Position numbers and translations under genes: made by a program
Shown: piece after piece, positions 1 to 11,831 of the stretch
How positions within the stretch are numbered: the first letter of the stretch is position 1
Layout: each line of letters opens with the position of its first letter
Origin: Buddleja alternifolia
Lineage: Eukaryota > Streptophyta > Magnoliopsida > Lamiales > Scrophulariaceae
NCBI GenBank assembly: GCA_019426215.1
Contig: CM033395.1
Coordinates: 12,700,569 to 12,764,568 of the forward strand
Length of the DNA stretch: 64,000 bases
Direction of reading: 5' to 3'
The notes under the pieces: generated by a model
Databases searched by the model: none
The model's input: only the letters and a program-made list of their open reading frames with translations
What the model was told of the DNA's origin: nothing

Positions 1-715
1 TGGTTAATCACGGCCTAACTATTCTTCAACTTCCTAAATGGTCCGTCAAGCCTTGTGGATTACCCGGGCAAAGCCCACAGCTTTATTGGACATAATAGTC
101 GTAGATGAGGGTGGCGTTCCTTGTTTGCCTCTGATCAGTGGTACTCGGCATAAATTGAATCGGATGAAGCGAGCCAGAAAGCAGCCTCGGGTAATAGAGC
201 CCTACGGGGGAATGAGCTTCTCCGGGTACCCATTCCCACCCTTCTCGGCCAATAACTGCAAAATATCTGATAGGCTAACTCGGAGGCGTCCTGCATTGTA
301 AAGAGTGGTGAACTCGCATGTCTGAGGTGTCGGGGTGCCTATGCTCTCCCTAATCTGTTCCACTCATAATTGACATGTTTGCCCGGACCAAAAGGGTAGT
401 CCCCAGCCATCCTCGTGTCTCAATCTCATCATAAACCCGGAGCTGAAGAATTCCAGAACCCAAGGAAGATGAATGGCCTCGGGCTTTTGACAGAAAAACT
501 GTAAGCGATGAAACTGTATCAATTCGTGCACAGAGGGCTGTCCACGGGTGGTTAAATAGTGCTCTTAATAAGGGTGCGGGGGGTGCTCAAACTCTGACAC
601 ATAATTTGGACTTGGGGGTTTTCAAAACGGGTATTATCGGGAGTCTCGGGCTCATTAGAGGAACCCTCACCCACCTTTTTCTTACCCTGGACGGTCTGTT
701 GGTAGTTTTCGTCAT
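1..715 (-). pseudogene. env-like third ORF of Gypsy-1, N-terminal part, broken
   Basis: The minus-strand ATG at 715 matches the start of the env-like ORF of Gypsy-2 at 24435. The readable shared part includes EGSSNEPETP and QSLSTPRTLIK. A one-base indel in the lysine-rich start shifts the frame, and the match then continues in pieces to the window edge. The family resembles the plant-transposon (Transposase_32-like) domain that Athila elements carry after pol. Function is unknown; 'env-like' refers only to position. No signal peptide or membrane segment is evident in the visible part. Confidence 0.7.
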
Positions 716-1293
716 TTGCAACAACAATTATCAACTTCTCCACTACTCAAATCAACCCAAATGCAACCCAACCAAATACAACAATCTCAACGCCCAACAA
801 CACACCAAAATCAGAGAGCAACCCACACTCTAGCAACAATCCACGGATTGAACCGATTCCTCAATTCTTTAAGCATAATCCACAATTTAATCAACAAAAA
901 TAGCATCCAATTTCAACAACAACAACAACCACAAATTCAATTCAACCCACAATTTCAATAAAAGCCCTCAAATGCAATAACAACAAAAAAATTCAATCTA
1001 CAATCGGACAATGCCCCAATAATCCTCAAAATATACGCAAGGCACCTACTCGTCGGCTATGAATCGGAATGGAAGAAGGGTAAAGCCAAAACTCACCTTT
1101 TATCCCCAAAATTTTCGCACCGAGTCGATGTGAAAGAAGAGCCTCTGTGCAACGAATTATGTTGATGGAAAATGGCGGTGAAATACGGTGGAAATGGCCG
1201 GAAATGGTGAGAGAGTCGCCGGAAATCGCGTGGGAGAGGAGTTGTGAAGATTTTGGGAGAATTTTGACCGTTTTGACCCACATATGTGTTAAT
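716..1293 (-). other. Gypsy-1 spacer before the env-like ORF, with a splice-donor-like site
   Basis: This is non-coding. The part nearest the ORF (about 720-1000) is rich in TTG on the minus strand and looks like intron or leader DNA. A consensus 5' splice site (AAAG|GTGAGTTTT, minus, GT at 1096-1095) sits 381 bases before the env-like ATG. The same motif occurs in Gypsy-2 at 24131/24132. Confidence 0.45.
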
Positions 1294-1580
1294 CAGAATC
1301 GGGCGCCTAGGCGCGCGCACAGCGTACTGGTTTGGGTGTAATGGCGCGCTAGGCGGCGTTGTTCGGAGCTTGGGCGCCCCTTTCAGAATCGGGCGCCTAG
1401 GCGCCTGATTTCTCGGCGCTTGGGCGGCCTTTAGAATCGGGCGCCTAGGCGCTGATTCTCGGCGCTTGGGCGCCCCTTCAGAATCGGGCGCCTGGCGCCT
1501 GATTCTCGGCGCTTGGGCGCCCCTTTCAGAATCGGGCGCCTAGGCGCTGATTTCTCGGCGCTGGGGCGCCAGTTCTGAAT
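1294..1580. repeat. 48-bp tandem repeat built on a GC-rich palindrome
   Basis: Copies of AGAATCGGGCGCCTAGGCG begin at about 1295, 1385, 1433, 1480 and 1528, a period of 47-48 bp in the last four. Each unit carries the palindrome GGCGCCTAGGCGCC or a variant plus a GGCGCTTGGGCGCC half. It lies between the integrase end and the env-like ORF of Gypsy-1. On the minus strand it reads as an open 16-residue repeat, but I do not regard that as a gene. Confidence 0.85.
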
Positions 1581-1739
1581 AGTTTTGAGAATTTCATTTC
1601 CTGTTTCAAAAGGGAAGAGACAAAACACTTAAAACACAAACTAACAAAGATGTAAGACTAGAAAATAAAGCAACAAACGGAATAATAAGGAAAAAGAAAA
1701 GGAAACGGAAGAAAACATGGGTTGCCTCCCAAGAAGCGC

Positions 1740-4283
1740 TAGTTTAGAGTCATTAGCTCGACTGAAAGCGAAGAATCACGAAGGGTCCGCGAGGATGAAG
1801 GACTCTTTGTCTCTTGGTCCATCCATCCCTAAGTAAGGTTTTAGACGTTGAGCGTTGACCAAGAAAGTATGTCCTTTATCTGTTGTAAGCTCGACGGCGC
1901 CGGATGGATAGACCTGGGAAATCAAAATGGTCCCGACCATCGAGACTTAAGCTTCCCGGGGAAGAGTCGGAGTCGAGAGTTGTATAGCAACACCCGCTCT
2001 CCCTTGTGGAATTCCGGGGGAGAATATGTTTGTCATGCCACATTTGGTCCGCTCCTTATAGAGTTTTGCGTTCTCATAGGCAAGATGACGCCATTCTTCG
2101 AGCTCGTTGAGTTGTAGCAAACGTTGTGTACCTACACTTTGAGAGTCAAAATTTAGAAACTTAATGGCCCATAAGCACGATGCTCGAGTTCAACGGGCAA
2201 GTGACATGTTTTACCAAAAACAAGACGATACGGGGACATGCCAATTGGGGTTTTATAGGCGGTCCGATAAGCCCAAAGAGCATCATCCAATTTAAGGGAC
2301 CAATCCTTTCTTGATGCGTTGACAGTTTTTTCTAAAATACGCTTAATCTCCCTATTCGAGACCTCCACTTGGCCACTAGTTTGTGGGTGGTATGGGGTCG
2401 AAATTTTATGCTTCACCCCGTACTTGGTCAATAAAAGTTCAAACTGCCTGTTGCAGAAGTGGGTGCCCCGTCACTAATGATGGCTCGGGAGTTCCAAATC
2501 GAGTAAAAATATGTTCTTCAGAAAACGAGTGACAACCCGAGCATCATTAGTAGGCAAGGCCACGGCTTCCACCCATTTGGAGACATAGTCTACCGCAACA
2601 AGGGAATTTATTTGAACAAGAACTGGGGAAAGGGCCCATGAAATCCACACCCCATACATCAAACAACTCACACTCTAACATGCTATTTAAGGGCGTTTCA
2701 TGATGTTTAGAGATGTTCCCCATTCGTTGACAGCGATCACAAGATTTGACATAATGATGTGCATCTTTAACAAGAGTAGGCCAGAAGAAACCTGATTGGA
2801 GGATCTTAGCTACCGTTTTGGAAGGCCCAAAATGGCCACCTACCGCCATATATGACAATGAGATAGGATAGCATGCACGTCCGTTTCGGGTATGCAACCG
2901 TCAAATTAAACCTCTGCACAAACTTTGAATAAAAAGGGTTCGTCCCAAAGATATTGCTTTACATCAGATAGAAATTTCTTCTTTTGATGAAAAGTGATAT
3001 GGGGGAAGACGGCCCGTAACAATGTAATTGGCAAAGTTAGCATACCAAGGTGAATTTTTTCAGAAATAGCAAGGAGGTGTTCATCTGGGAATCCTCACGA
3101 ATTGGTGTCTCATCTAACGGATCATTCACTAGCTCTAATCGTGAGAGGTGGTGGTCGGCTACTACATTTTCGGTGCTTTCTTGTCTTTTATCTCTAAATC
3201 AAATTCTTGGAGTAACAAAATCCACCTAAGGAGTCTTGGTTTAGCATCTTCTTGGCAAGCAAATATTTTAAAGCCGAATGATCGGTGTAAACTATCACTT
3301 TGTTTAGCACGAGGTAAGAGTGGAATTTATCGAATGCAAAGACTATGGCGAGTAATTCTTTTCCGTGGTGGCATAATCAATTGTGCATCGTTAAGATTTT
3401 ACTAGCATAGTAAATGGTTCGAAATACCTTTTCCTTCCTTTGGCCAAGGACCGCTCCAACCGCGGTGTCACTCGCATCACACATCAATTCGAATGGTAAG
3501 CTCCAATCGGGGGATGACATGATAGGGGCGGAAACTAAGCGTTCCTTCAAATCAAGAAAGGCCTGCATACAAGAAGAATTGAAATCAAAAAGGTGCATCT
3601 TTAACAAGCAAATTAGACAACGGTTTCGCAATTTTAGAGAAATTCAAGATGAATCGCCTATAGAAACCAGCATGCCCGAGGAAACTCCTAACAGCTTTTA
3701 CCGATGTGGGCGGGGGAAGTTTTCAATGACCTCAATCTTGGCTTGGTCCACTTCGATCCCTTTTTGAGAGATCTTGTGTCCAAGTACAATCCCCTCCGGA
3801 CCATTAAATGGCATTTTTCCCAATTCAAAACAAGGTTGGTTTCTTCACAACGTTTAAGCACAACATTTAGATGAGCAAGACAAATATCAAAAGTTGTTCC
3901 GAAAACAGAAAAGTCATCCATAAAATTTCAAGGAAATCTTCAACATATCATGAAAAATAGCCATCATGCATCTTTGAAAAGTGGCCGGGGCATTACACAA
4001 GCCAAATGGCATCCTTCTATAAGCAAATGTGCCATAAGGACAAGTGAAAGTGGTTTTCTCTTGGTCCTCAGGATCTATGGCAATTTGATTATAGCCGGAG
4101 TAACCATCTAGAAAACAATAGAAATCATGCCGGCTAATCGTTCAAGCATTTGGTCAATAAAGGGGAGGGGGAAATGATCCTTACGTGTGGCATCATTCAA
4201 CTTACGGTAATCTATACATACACGCCACCCACTAATTATACGAGTTGGGATAAGCTCATTATTCGCATTCTCAATTACCGTTA
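1740..4283 (-). pseudogene. Gypsy-1 pol: RT, RNase H and integrase, many frameshifts
   Basis: This continues the gag-pro frame after a one-base loss in a G run at about 4284 (compare the six-G context in Gypsy-2 near 20960). RT pieces include the MDD box followed by FSVFGTTFD near 3920. RNase H is near 3377-3631. The integrase has its H2C2 zinc region ([14 protein letters not shown]) near 2770 and the core with [15 protein letters not shown] near 2300; the C-terminal part reaches about 1740. At least five indels or stops break it, so it cannot make an enzyme. It is clearly homologous to Gypsy-2 pol at 20503-23520. Confidence 0.85.
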
Positions 4284-7247
4284 TCCCCCTTTCTTAGGCA
4301 CCACTTGGGTAGGGCTCACCCACGCACTATCAGAAATAGGATAGATTATACCTGAGTCTAGCAGTTTAATCACTTCCTTCTTTACTACCTCTTGGATTTG
4401 TGGGTTTGATCTCCTTTGGGGTTGGCGTGTAGGCTTGGTGGAGTCCTCCATAAGTATTTTGTGCATACATATCGCTGGACTAATGCCTTTGATGTCCGCA
4501 AGTTTCCACCCAAAAGCCCGTTTGTGAGATCTCAACACCGTCATTAATTGCTCTTCTTGTGATCCTGAAAGAGATGAGGAAATGATCAATGGGAGTGTTT
4601 CGTCATCGTTCAAGTACACATATTTAAGGTGGGAGGGGAGGGGTTTGAGTTCGAGAGAGGGGGGTTCTTCAATAGATGGGCGAGGTGATCCTGACAATGA
4701 TCTATCAACTTTGATGAATCCTCCCGAATGAGAGGAAGATTTGTACTCCAAGCTTAGAACCTTTTCCACTAGATCATCTTTCTCCGAGTCCACTTGCATG
4801 GATTTCATAAGACTCTGTTCGAGAGAATTTTCAATTGTATTGTCCTGTAAATACTCAACAATCAAATGGTCAAATGTATCAATTCGATAACACGAGTCAT
4901 GATCAATAGGATGTTTAAGGACTTTGTAAACATCAAAGGTAACTTTGTCATCGCCCACATTCAAGGTAAGCTTACCATTAGCAATGTCAATTACCGCCTT
5001 ACCCGTGGCTAGGAATGGTCTCCCTAGGATTAATGGTACCTCCACATCTTCTTCCATGTCGAGTACTACGAAATCAACGGGAAAATAAAACTTGTCGACT
5101 TGGACAATAACGTCTTCGATTATCCCCTTGGGCCTCTTGATCGATCGGTCGGCTAGTTGAAGGCTCATTGAGGTCGGCTTGGGATTTCCAAGGCCTAGCT
5201 TTTTAAACAGTGAGTATGGAAGAAGATTGATGCTGGCCCCCGAGTCACATAACACCTTCTTGAATGATAGGGATCCAATTGTGCATGGGATTGTGAGACT
5301 CCCGGGATCTTGGAGCTTAGTTGGCAATTTATTGAGCAATACGGCGGAGCATTCTTCCGTGAGGCACACCGTCTCATTCTCTTCCCACTTCTTCTTGTTG
5401 GAGAGTATGTCCTTGAAGAACTTCACATAATTCGGCATTTGGAGAATGGCGTCAATAAACGGAATATTAATTCTCACTTCCCGAAGGATTGCCAAAATTC
5501 GAAGAAAGCTCGGATCCATCTCCTTTTTCTTCTTTTTGTGAGCATTTGGGAAGGGGAGACGAACTTCGATAGGGGGAGAAAGCGTTGGATTAGATGGATG
5601 AAAACCCACAGAAACAGTGGGCGGCGCCTGGGCGCGTGTATCGGCGCCTAGGCGCGGATCTGCTGGCGCCTGGGCGTGCAGTTCTGGGCGCTCGGGCGCG
5701 GGATGCAGAGAGTTTGCATCTTGCAGGTTTGTGGTTGGCGCCTGGGCGCGTGTATCGGCGCCTAGGCGCGGATCTGCTGGCGCCTGGGCGTGCATGTCTG
5801 GGCGCTCGGGCGCGGATGTACTGGCAGTGTCATTCTCCAATTGTTTGCCACTTCTCAAGGCTATGGCATTGCATTGGGCCTTCGTGTTCTTTTCCGTGTC
5901 GCTTGGGAGAGTCCCCGGGGCTCTACCGTTAACCGCATTAGAAAGTTGCCCTACTTGTGTTCGCAAATCCTTCATCTCCATACACATATCCTTTATCATA
6001 CTCCGAAGTTCGTTGAAAGATGTATCGGATTTTTTCATGTGAGCATCCAGTTTCTCATCGATTGTGGGAGGTCGCATTTGCACTTGACCTTGACCTTGTC
6101 CATTGAAATTGACTTGCCTCGGGGGTGGGTTATTGAAGGGTGGTCGTGGAGCTTGATAGATCCCCGGTTGATAGATCCCCGGTTGTGCGTTCTGTGCGGG
6201 GTTGGGCCTTTTTGGAAAATTCTCGGGTATATGAAAGTTCACCCGAGGTTTATTTTGATTCCCCACATAATTAACATTGCCAACCTCCGGTTCCAAGAGT
6301 ACTACTTCCTCAACTACTTCCTCAATACAAGCAACCTTTTTAGAGGATGAGGCCTCTTCATCGTCGGGGTAAAGCTCGTCTTCTCGGGCCAACTGTTCGA
6401 CTTTGTCCCATACACTTTGACAGTCTAACCCAAGGAGATCTCCTCCCGCACCCGCGTTGAGTCTATGCCGAATACGTGACCTAACCCCATCATAGAAATG
6501 GAGTACTTGTTCATTCAACCCAAAATTATGATCGGGACATTTACGGAGCATGTCCTTATATCTAGCCCAAGCCTCGGCTAAAGATTCATTGCTCCTTTGC
6601 TTAAACCCTTTTATATTACTCCGTAGCTCATTGATTTTTGAGGGTGGAAAGAATTTATTTAAAAAGGCATCGACCAACTCACTCCATGTTGTAATAGATT
6701 GTGGAGGTAAGGATTTGTACCATGTTGTCGCCCTATCCTTCAATGAGAAATGGAAGACTCTTAGACGAATCGCATCAAGATCACGTGGGTGATATTGAAT
6801 GGTCACAAGAGCCTCATCTATGGTTTCCAAATGAGCGTGTGGTGATTCGTGTGGTTCTCCATAGAAAGGATCTCCTTGCACCATATTAAAAATGTGAGCC
6901 GGAATGTGGTAGTTTGGTGTGAAGAAATTAGGCACGACTACGGGCCCCGGAATGGTATGGACCCTAGGTGGTAAGCTACCCCGAACCGACGGGAGTTGTG
7001 GAGGAGGTACCGCTTGCATGGCTTGTAGAACACCTTGTAACCACTCCCTAGTTTCCGGTGAGTTCATGTCCGGGAAATTTCCATTTGGGTTTTGGTTGAG
7101 ATTATTGGCCATTTCTCTTGCTCGCCTACTAGTCCTAAGAACTCGTTCAATTTCGGGCTCCAACTCGTATAGAGGCTTGTTTGAGGAGCGGGTCATGCAC
7201 CTCAAGAACCTAACAATTAAATACAAGAACAAAATTAGACTAATCAC
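4281..7247 (-). CDS. Gypsy-1 gag-protease polyprotein, running into the first RT residues
   Basis: This is a 988-residue open frame. The Athila-type gag core lies at about residues 165-240 ([17 protein letters not shown], then FFPPSK and [10 protein letters not shown]). An acidic stretch and a proline/glutamine-rich linker follow. The linker holds a repeat ([19 protein letters not shown], twice) encoded by the GC palindromes at 5630-5815. The aspartic protease has its active site DSGA at residues 668-671 and [14 protein letters not shown] downstream. The frame ends in the RT N-terminus at ...VVPKKGG, where a lost base breaks the link to RT. Gag should form the particle and the protease should mature it. 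A frame this long, next to a ruined pol, suggests recent decay or trans-complementation. Confidence 0.85.
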   Translation of the reverse strand: MISLILFLYLIVRFLRCMTRSSNKPLYELEPEIERVLRTSRRAREMANNLNQNPNGNFPDMNSPETREWLQGVLQAMQAVPPPQLPSVRGSLPPRVHTIPGPVVVPNFFTPNYHIPAHIFNMVQGDPFYGEPHESPHAHLETIDEALVTIQYHPRDLDAIRLRVFHFSLKDRATTWYKSLPPQSITTWSELVDAFLNKFFPPSKINELRSNIKGFKQRSNESLAEAWARYKDMLRKCPDHNFGLNEQVLHFYDGVRSRIRHRLNAGAGGDLLGLDCQSVWDKVEQLAREDELYPDDEEASSSKKVACIEEVVEEVVLLEPEVGNVNYVGNQNKPRVNFHIPENFPKRPNPAQNAQPGIYQPGIYQAPRPPFNNPPPRQVNFNGQGQGQVQMRPPTIDEKLDAHMKKSDTSFNELRSMIKDMCMEMKDLRTQVGQLSNAVNGRAPGTLPSDTEKNTKAQCNAIALRSGKQLENDTASTSAPERPDMHAQAPADPRLGADTRAQAPTTNLQDANSLHPAPERPELHAQAPADPRLGADTRAQAPPTVSVGFHPSNPTLSPPIEVRLPFPNAHKKKKKEMDPSFLRILAILREVRINIPFIDAILQMPNYVKFFKDILSNKKKWEENETVCLTEECSAVLLNKLPTKLQDPGSLTIPCTIGSLSFKKVLCDSGASINLLPYSLFKKLGLGNPKPTSMSLQLADRSIKRPKGIIEDVIVQVDKFYFPVDFVVLDMEEDVEVPLILGRPFLATGKAVIDIANGKLTLNVGDDKVTFDVYKVLKHPIDHDSCYRIDTFDHLIVEYLQDNTIENSLEQSLMKSMQVDSEKDDLVEKVLSLEYKSSSHSGGFIKVDRSLSGSPRPSIEEPPSLELKPLPSHLKYVYLNDDETLPLIISSSLSGSQEEQLMTVLRSHKRAFGWKLADIKGISPAICMHKILMEDSTKPTRQPQRRSNPQIQEVVKKEVIKLLDSGIIYPISDSAWVSPTQVVPKKGG

Positions 7248-7317
7248 GAAAATAAAAGAAAATCAAGAAATGAACGAAAACTAAGAATTATTAAAAATGT
7301 AAACTAAAATAAACAAG

Positions 7318-7335
7318 TCCCCGGCAACGGCGCCA
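7318..7335 (-). other. Primer-binding site of Gypsy-1, tRNA-Asp
   Basis: The minus strand reads TGGCGCCGTTGCCGGGGA. This is complementary to the 3' end of plant tRNA-Asp including CCA. It begins six bases after the LTR end (TGTCA at 7342). Confidence 0.9.
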
Positions 7336-7341
7336 AAAACT

Positions 7342-9015
7342 TGACACGCTAAAAGCTAACGTGCTATGATAGCAAGTGCACTAGTCGTGTGTAGTAATAA
7401 AAGTGGACTAAAAGTCCGGGTTGTCGAACCACGGAGACTTGAATTCTAGTTTATGATTTTCGATAAAAGAAAAGACAATTAAAGTAAAGAGCAAGAAAAA
7501 GATTAAACAAACGAAGAACCAAAGAGAAACGGACTATAGATTAATCTCACATATGATAAAATGACTAAGGCACATGCTACAACCGAATCTACTCGTCAAT
7601 ATATATGAGCTACTCTTCGAATTATTAGACTCCTATTGCTTTGGTGGAAACTCCTAAATTAACTATTACCCGATGTCTCGGCACATAATAATCCTATGAT
7701 TAATTGACGGTTCTCTAAATATGTCTATCCGAGAATCTAATCAAAAATCACGCATTAACGTTCTAGAGCTTCCCCGAACGAATCCGGCTAACAACACCCG
7801 GGAATCTTTACCTATTTCTAGGGCAATCCCTCATTTGTTTCGGATGATGCGTTAATTCTCTTGCACCCTAATCTATTTTCTCTCGAACAACTAGATTAGG
7901 CAAGATAGCAAGCATATGGTGATCAAACACATGATTGGAATAAAAGCATAGAATTAACACACAAAGCAATAGGAGAATTAATACAAAGAGCAACTTCACA
8001 TATATTGATTCATAAATTTGGCCTTCACATGGCCTTAGTTCTACAATATTAGCCTCTCATCAAAGCCTTAAGAAAATCTAATACAAACATATACATACTC
8101 ATGGAAATAAACATGTAAATGCAAATAATTAAAACTCCCTCAATTGATTGATGATGGATCTTTGCTCTTGATCTTCAATCCTTAGCTCCTCTCTCTTTGT
8201 TCTCCTCCAAAAGTGATGAAGAAAATGGTGATGAATGATGATGAGTGAAAAGTGATGGCCAAAAATGCCTCCCTCCCTCTCCTCCTCAAGATGTCATCGG
8301 TCCAATTGTGCTGAAAATATCCTTAAGAAGACCACCACCAATCAGCTCCTCATGTGTATGTCCCCCCTAGTGTGTCCTCCACTACTCTTAAAGTGAGTAG
8401 TATAAAATTCCCAAAAGTAGATCTAGTAAGAAACATACTTATGACATCCCTCCCATACATGTGATGACCTCTTGGCTTTAAATGTTCCATTCCCCCATCA
8501 AATGATGATCTTTTGGCTGAAAGGAATCAAATCTCGGATGTGGCCACGCCTAGGCGCGGGAATTATGGCGCTCGGGCGCCCAAATCAGAATGTTGGGAGT
8601 ATTTGCCTCTGTCTGGCACAGTAATTGTATTTCCTTCATAACTCTCTCCACAAAACTCCGATTTGGATGATTCAAGTCCTCATTTGAAGCTAACACATAG
8701 TTCTACAACTTTGTAGAAGGAAACTTCATCCAATTCGGTCTCTAAAAATAAGAAAATATCGTTCGAACGTGGAAACTGGTGCAGATACGGCGCCCAGGCG
8801 TGGACAGAACGGCGCCTAGGCGCGGAAAGCAGAAGCAAATTGGCCTAAACTTGTTTTATACGTCGTTTTTCATCCCGTTCTTCGATTGTATCCATTTAAG
8901 ACCTGAAATCACTTAATGCACGAATTAAACGCACATGTAGCAAGAATTAAGCGATAAATGAACCTAAACCATAAACGCAAAGGGGCTTAAAAACACGTAA
9001 AAATGCCTCTTATCA
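7342..9015 (-). repeat. 5' LTR of Gypsy-1
   Basis: It is 1674 bp long. On the minus strand it starts TGATAAGAGGC and ends GTGTCA before the primer site. It carries the GC palindrome motifs near 8550-8580 and 8790-8822 (GGCGCCCAGGCG, GGCGCCTAGGCGC). The end near the primer site contains the arms ACTAGTGCACTTG and CAAG. The mate LTR is outside the window, so divergence cannot be measured. Confidence 0.9.
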
Positions 9016-9017
9016 GT

Positions 9018-11831
9018 TGGTTATGGCATAGAAAAATGAATCACCTCAATTTCAAGGCAATCTCTCAATTAATATCGCTAAATCTTGTAGAGGGATTACC
9101 TAAAGGTTCCTTTCAAAAGAATCGCTTATGTGATGCATGTCAAATGGGTAAACAAGTTAAGTCATCTTTCAAAAAGAAACCATGTCTATCTACTTCTAGA
9201 GTTCTTGAACTATTGCATTTAGATTTGTTTGGACCTATTCAAATCATGAGTGTTAGTGGCAAAAAGTACTCGCTAGTAATAGTTGATGATTTCTCTCGTT
9301 ATACATGGGTAGAATTTCTAGCAACCAAAGATGAAACCAATGTCAAGCTCACAGCGCTAATTCGTCAATTGCAAAATTCAAAAGATCTAAAAGTGACAAG
9401 AATTAGAAGCGATAGAGGAACTGAATTTACTAACCAAGTTGTTGAGAAGTTTTGTATAGATTTAGGAATACTTCATGAGTATTCTGCTCCTAGAACACCT
9501 CAACAGAATGGAGTTGCTGAGCGACGGAACAGAACGCTTAAAGAAGCCGCAAGGACGATGTTAGCAGAGTCCAAGCTGCCTCAAAGGTTTTGGGCAGAAG
9601 CCATCAACACCGCTTGCTACACTCAGAACCGGTGTATGATTAACAAGCAACATGAAAAGACCCCATATGAGTTGTGGAAGGGACGTAAGCCTAACGTTTC
9701 ATACTTTCATGTATTTGGTTCAAAATGTTTCATTCATAACAATGGATCTCACAGCCTAAAGACATTTGATCCTAAAGCAGATGAGGGAATCTTTCTAGGC
9801 TATGCCAAGAATGGAAAGAGTTTTCGCATCTTAAATAAGATCAAATCAAAGGTTGAAGAATCCATTCATGTTGAGTTTGATGATGCTAACCAAGAATCGA
9901 GTAAGGTTAATCCTGATGATGTAGGAATTAAAGATCTCTCCCAACAAGCATCGCAAATCAACCTTAGGGATGATAGTGATGACGAGGATGATGGGATTCA
10001 TGTACTTCCTCCTAAGGATGCTCGTGAGGTTAACAAAAATGATAATGTCAGAATCGCTGATGATCATGAAGAGAATTATCATCAAGAGCAGATTAGAACT
10101 GTGAATGATGCAGCGTCTACGCAAGAGACAAATGAGAATCAAGCGATTAACAACCAAGAGTCTCTTAACCCTTTCCAACCAGACCGTAAATGGCTTAGAG
10201 ATCATCCACCAGAGCTAGTAATTGGAGATATTGAGGCACCTGTTAGAACTAGGTCCGCTACATTTAATGAGGCCATGTTCGCAAGTTTCCTATCTCAAAT
10301 GGAACCAAAGAAAGTGGATGAAGCGCTTAATGATTCAAGTTGGGTAGAAGGAATGCAAGAAGAGCTAAATCAATTTGAAAGAAGTAAGGTTTGGACGCTA
10401 GTACCAAGACCAACTCACCAAGGAATTATTGGAACAAGATGGGTTTTTAGGAACAAAATGGATGAAGATGGCATTGTTATAAGAAACAAAGCTAGATTAG
10501 TCGCTCAGGGTTATTGTCAAGAAGAGGGTATTGACTTTGATGAAACGTATGTCCTAGTAGCCCGTCTTGAAGCAATTAGGATGTTCCTAGCGTTTGCCGC
10601 ATTCAACAAGTTCACAGTATACAAAATGGACGTGAAGAGTGCATTCTTGAATGGTAAACTCCAAGAAGAAGTCTATGTGGAGCAACCACCAGGATTCATC
10701 AACAACCATGGCAAAAGTATGGTCTACAAGCTGGATAAGGCACTCTATGGCCTTAAACAAGCACCAAGAGCATGGTATGACACTCTCTCTATCTTCCTTA
10801 TAGGTAAAGGCTTTTCAAAAGGCAGCGTTGACACAACGTTATTTAAAATTACCCATAATAAAGATATTCTCTTAGTCCAAATCTATGTTGATGATATTAT
10901 ATTTGGTTCTACTAATAAGCGACTGTGTGAGAAATTTTCGAAAATGATGCAAGATCAATTTGAAATGAGCATGATGGGTGAATTAACTTTCTTCTTAGGA
11001 TTACAAGTTAAGCAACTCCCTAATGGAATATTTATAAACCAAGCTAAATATACTAGAGAGATGATTAAGAAATTTGGTATGGAAAATGCATCATCTTCAA
11101 AAATTCCAATGAGCCAGACGCTTAAGTTAGATAAAGATGAAAGTGGGAAGAAAATTGATATCACTAACTATAGGGGTATTATTGGATCACTTCTTTATCT
11201 TACCGCTAGTAGACCTGATATTATGTTTTCAGTATGCATGTGTGCACGTTTTCAATCTGATCCTAAAGAATCACACTTAATTGCTACCAAGAAGATCCTT
11301 AAGTACCTAAAAGGCACACAAAATGTGGGCTTATGGTATTCACAGGATTCTTCTTTTGAACTAATTGGTTATTCAGATGCAGATTTTGCAGGATGCAAAA
11401 TAGATAGAAAAAGTACTAGTGGTACATGTCAATTTCTAGGTGATCGACTAGTTTCATGGCATAGTAAGAAACAACAATCAATAGCGACTTCTACCGCTGA
11501 GGCAGAATATGTAGCCGCTGGAAGCTGTTGTGCACAAATCCTTTGGATAAGACAACAACTTAGAGATTATGGAATAATCCTAGGTCCTACCCCAATCCAT
11601 TGGGATAACCAAAGTGCTTTAGCTATGACCCAAAATCCTGTTCTTCATTCTCGAACCAAACACATTGACATTAGATACCATTTCTTGCGTGACCATGTTC
11701 AAAAGAAAGATATCTCCATGCACTTTATTGGAACTGACAAACAACTGGCAGATATCTTCACAAAAGCGCTCAACGAACAACGCTTTCTCACTTTGAGAAA
11801 TGAATTAGGTATGATCGATTTAAACGCTTAA
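9018..11831 (+). CDS. Sirevirus A pol, 5'-truncated: integrase, RT, RNase H
   Basis: The frame is open to TAA. The first five residues of the ORF that starts at 9003 come from the Gypsy-1 LTR; true pol sequence begins WLWHRKMNH. Next come the GAG-pre-integrase zinc residues (CDACQMGKQ), the integrase core ([16 protein letters not shown], then the E in [10 protein letters not shown]), RT with FLNG and YVDDIIFG, and RNase H with [10 protein letters not shown] and [10 protein letters not shown]. It is about 90% like Sirevirus B pol. One oddity is [11 protein letters not shown] where B has [11 protein letters not shown], in a well-conserved RT segment. Protease and gag are cut off by Gypsy-1. Confidence 0.92.
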   Translation, partial: WLWHRKMNHLNFKAISQLISLNLVEGLPKGSFQKNRLCDACQMGKQVKSSFKKKPCLSTSRVLELLHLDLFGPIQIMSVSGKKYSLVIVDDFSRYTWVEFLATKDETNVKLTALIRQLQNSKDLKVTRIRSDRGTEFTNQVVEKFCIDLGILHEYSAPRTPQQNGVAERRNRTLKEAARTMLAESKLPQRFWAEAINTACYTQNRCMINKQHEKTPYELWKGRKPNVSYFHVFGSKCFIHNNGSHSLKTFDPKADEGIFLGYAKNGKSFRILNKIKSKVEESIHVEFDDANQESSKVNPDDVGIKDLSQQASQINLRDDSDDEDDGIHVLPPKDAREVNKNDNVRIADDHEENYHQEQIRTVNDAASTQETNENQAINNQESLNPFQPDRKWLRDHPPELVIGDIEAPVRTRSATFNEAMFASFLSQMEPKKVDEALNDSSWVEGMQEELNQFERSKVWTLVPRPTHQGIIGTRWVFRNKMDEDGIVIRNKARLVAQGYCQEEGIDFDETYVLVARLEAIRMFLAFAAFNKFTVYKMDVKSAFLNGKLQEEVYVEQPPGFINNHGKSMVYKLDKALYGLKQAPRAWYDTLSIFLIGKGFSKGSVDTTLFKITHNKDILLVQIYVDDIIFGSTNKRLCEKFSKMMQDQFEMSMMGELTFFLGLQVKQLPNGIFINQAKYTREMIKKFGMENASSSKIPMSQTLKLDKDESGKKIDITNYRGIIGSLLYLTASRPDIMFSVCMCARFQSDPKESHLIATKKILKYLKGTQNVGLWYSQDSSFELIGYSDADFAGCKIDRKSTSGTCQFLGDRLVSWHSKKQQSIATSTAEAEYVAAGSCCAQILWIRQQLRDYGIILGPTPIHWDNQSALAMTQNPVLHSRTKHIDIRYHFLRDHVQKKDISMHFIGTDKQLADIFTKALNEQRFLTLRNELGMIDLNA

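Larger units (their letters stand above)
1..9015 (-). mobile_element. Gypsy-1: Athila-type Ty3/gypsy element, 3' end beyond the window
   Basis: Read on the minus strand from 9015 downwards, the order is 5' LTR, tRNA-Asp primer site, gag-protease, a decayed RT-RNase H-integrase, a GC-rich spacer and an env-like ORF that runs off the left edge. The right end is the exact LTR terminus: the minus strand starts TGATAAG at 9015, directly against Sirevirus A pol sequence (GTTGG...). The element therefore inserted into the GAG-pre-integrase part of A, and the left half of A lies outside the window. Athila assignment rests on the tRNA-Asp primer site, the gag type and the third ORF after pol. Confidence 0.9.

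Noticed and set aside
1294..1580. CRISPR-like array of regular repeats
   Set aside because: Units are contiguous 48-bp tandems without unique spacers, in a plant retroelement; no cas genes.
5594..6042. Open plus-strand frames over the gypsy gag linker
   Set aside because: They are antisense readings of the GC palindromes in gag; repetitive Arg/Ala/Gly content, no homology and no start context.
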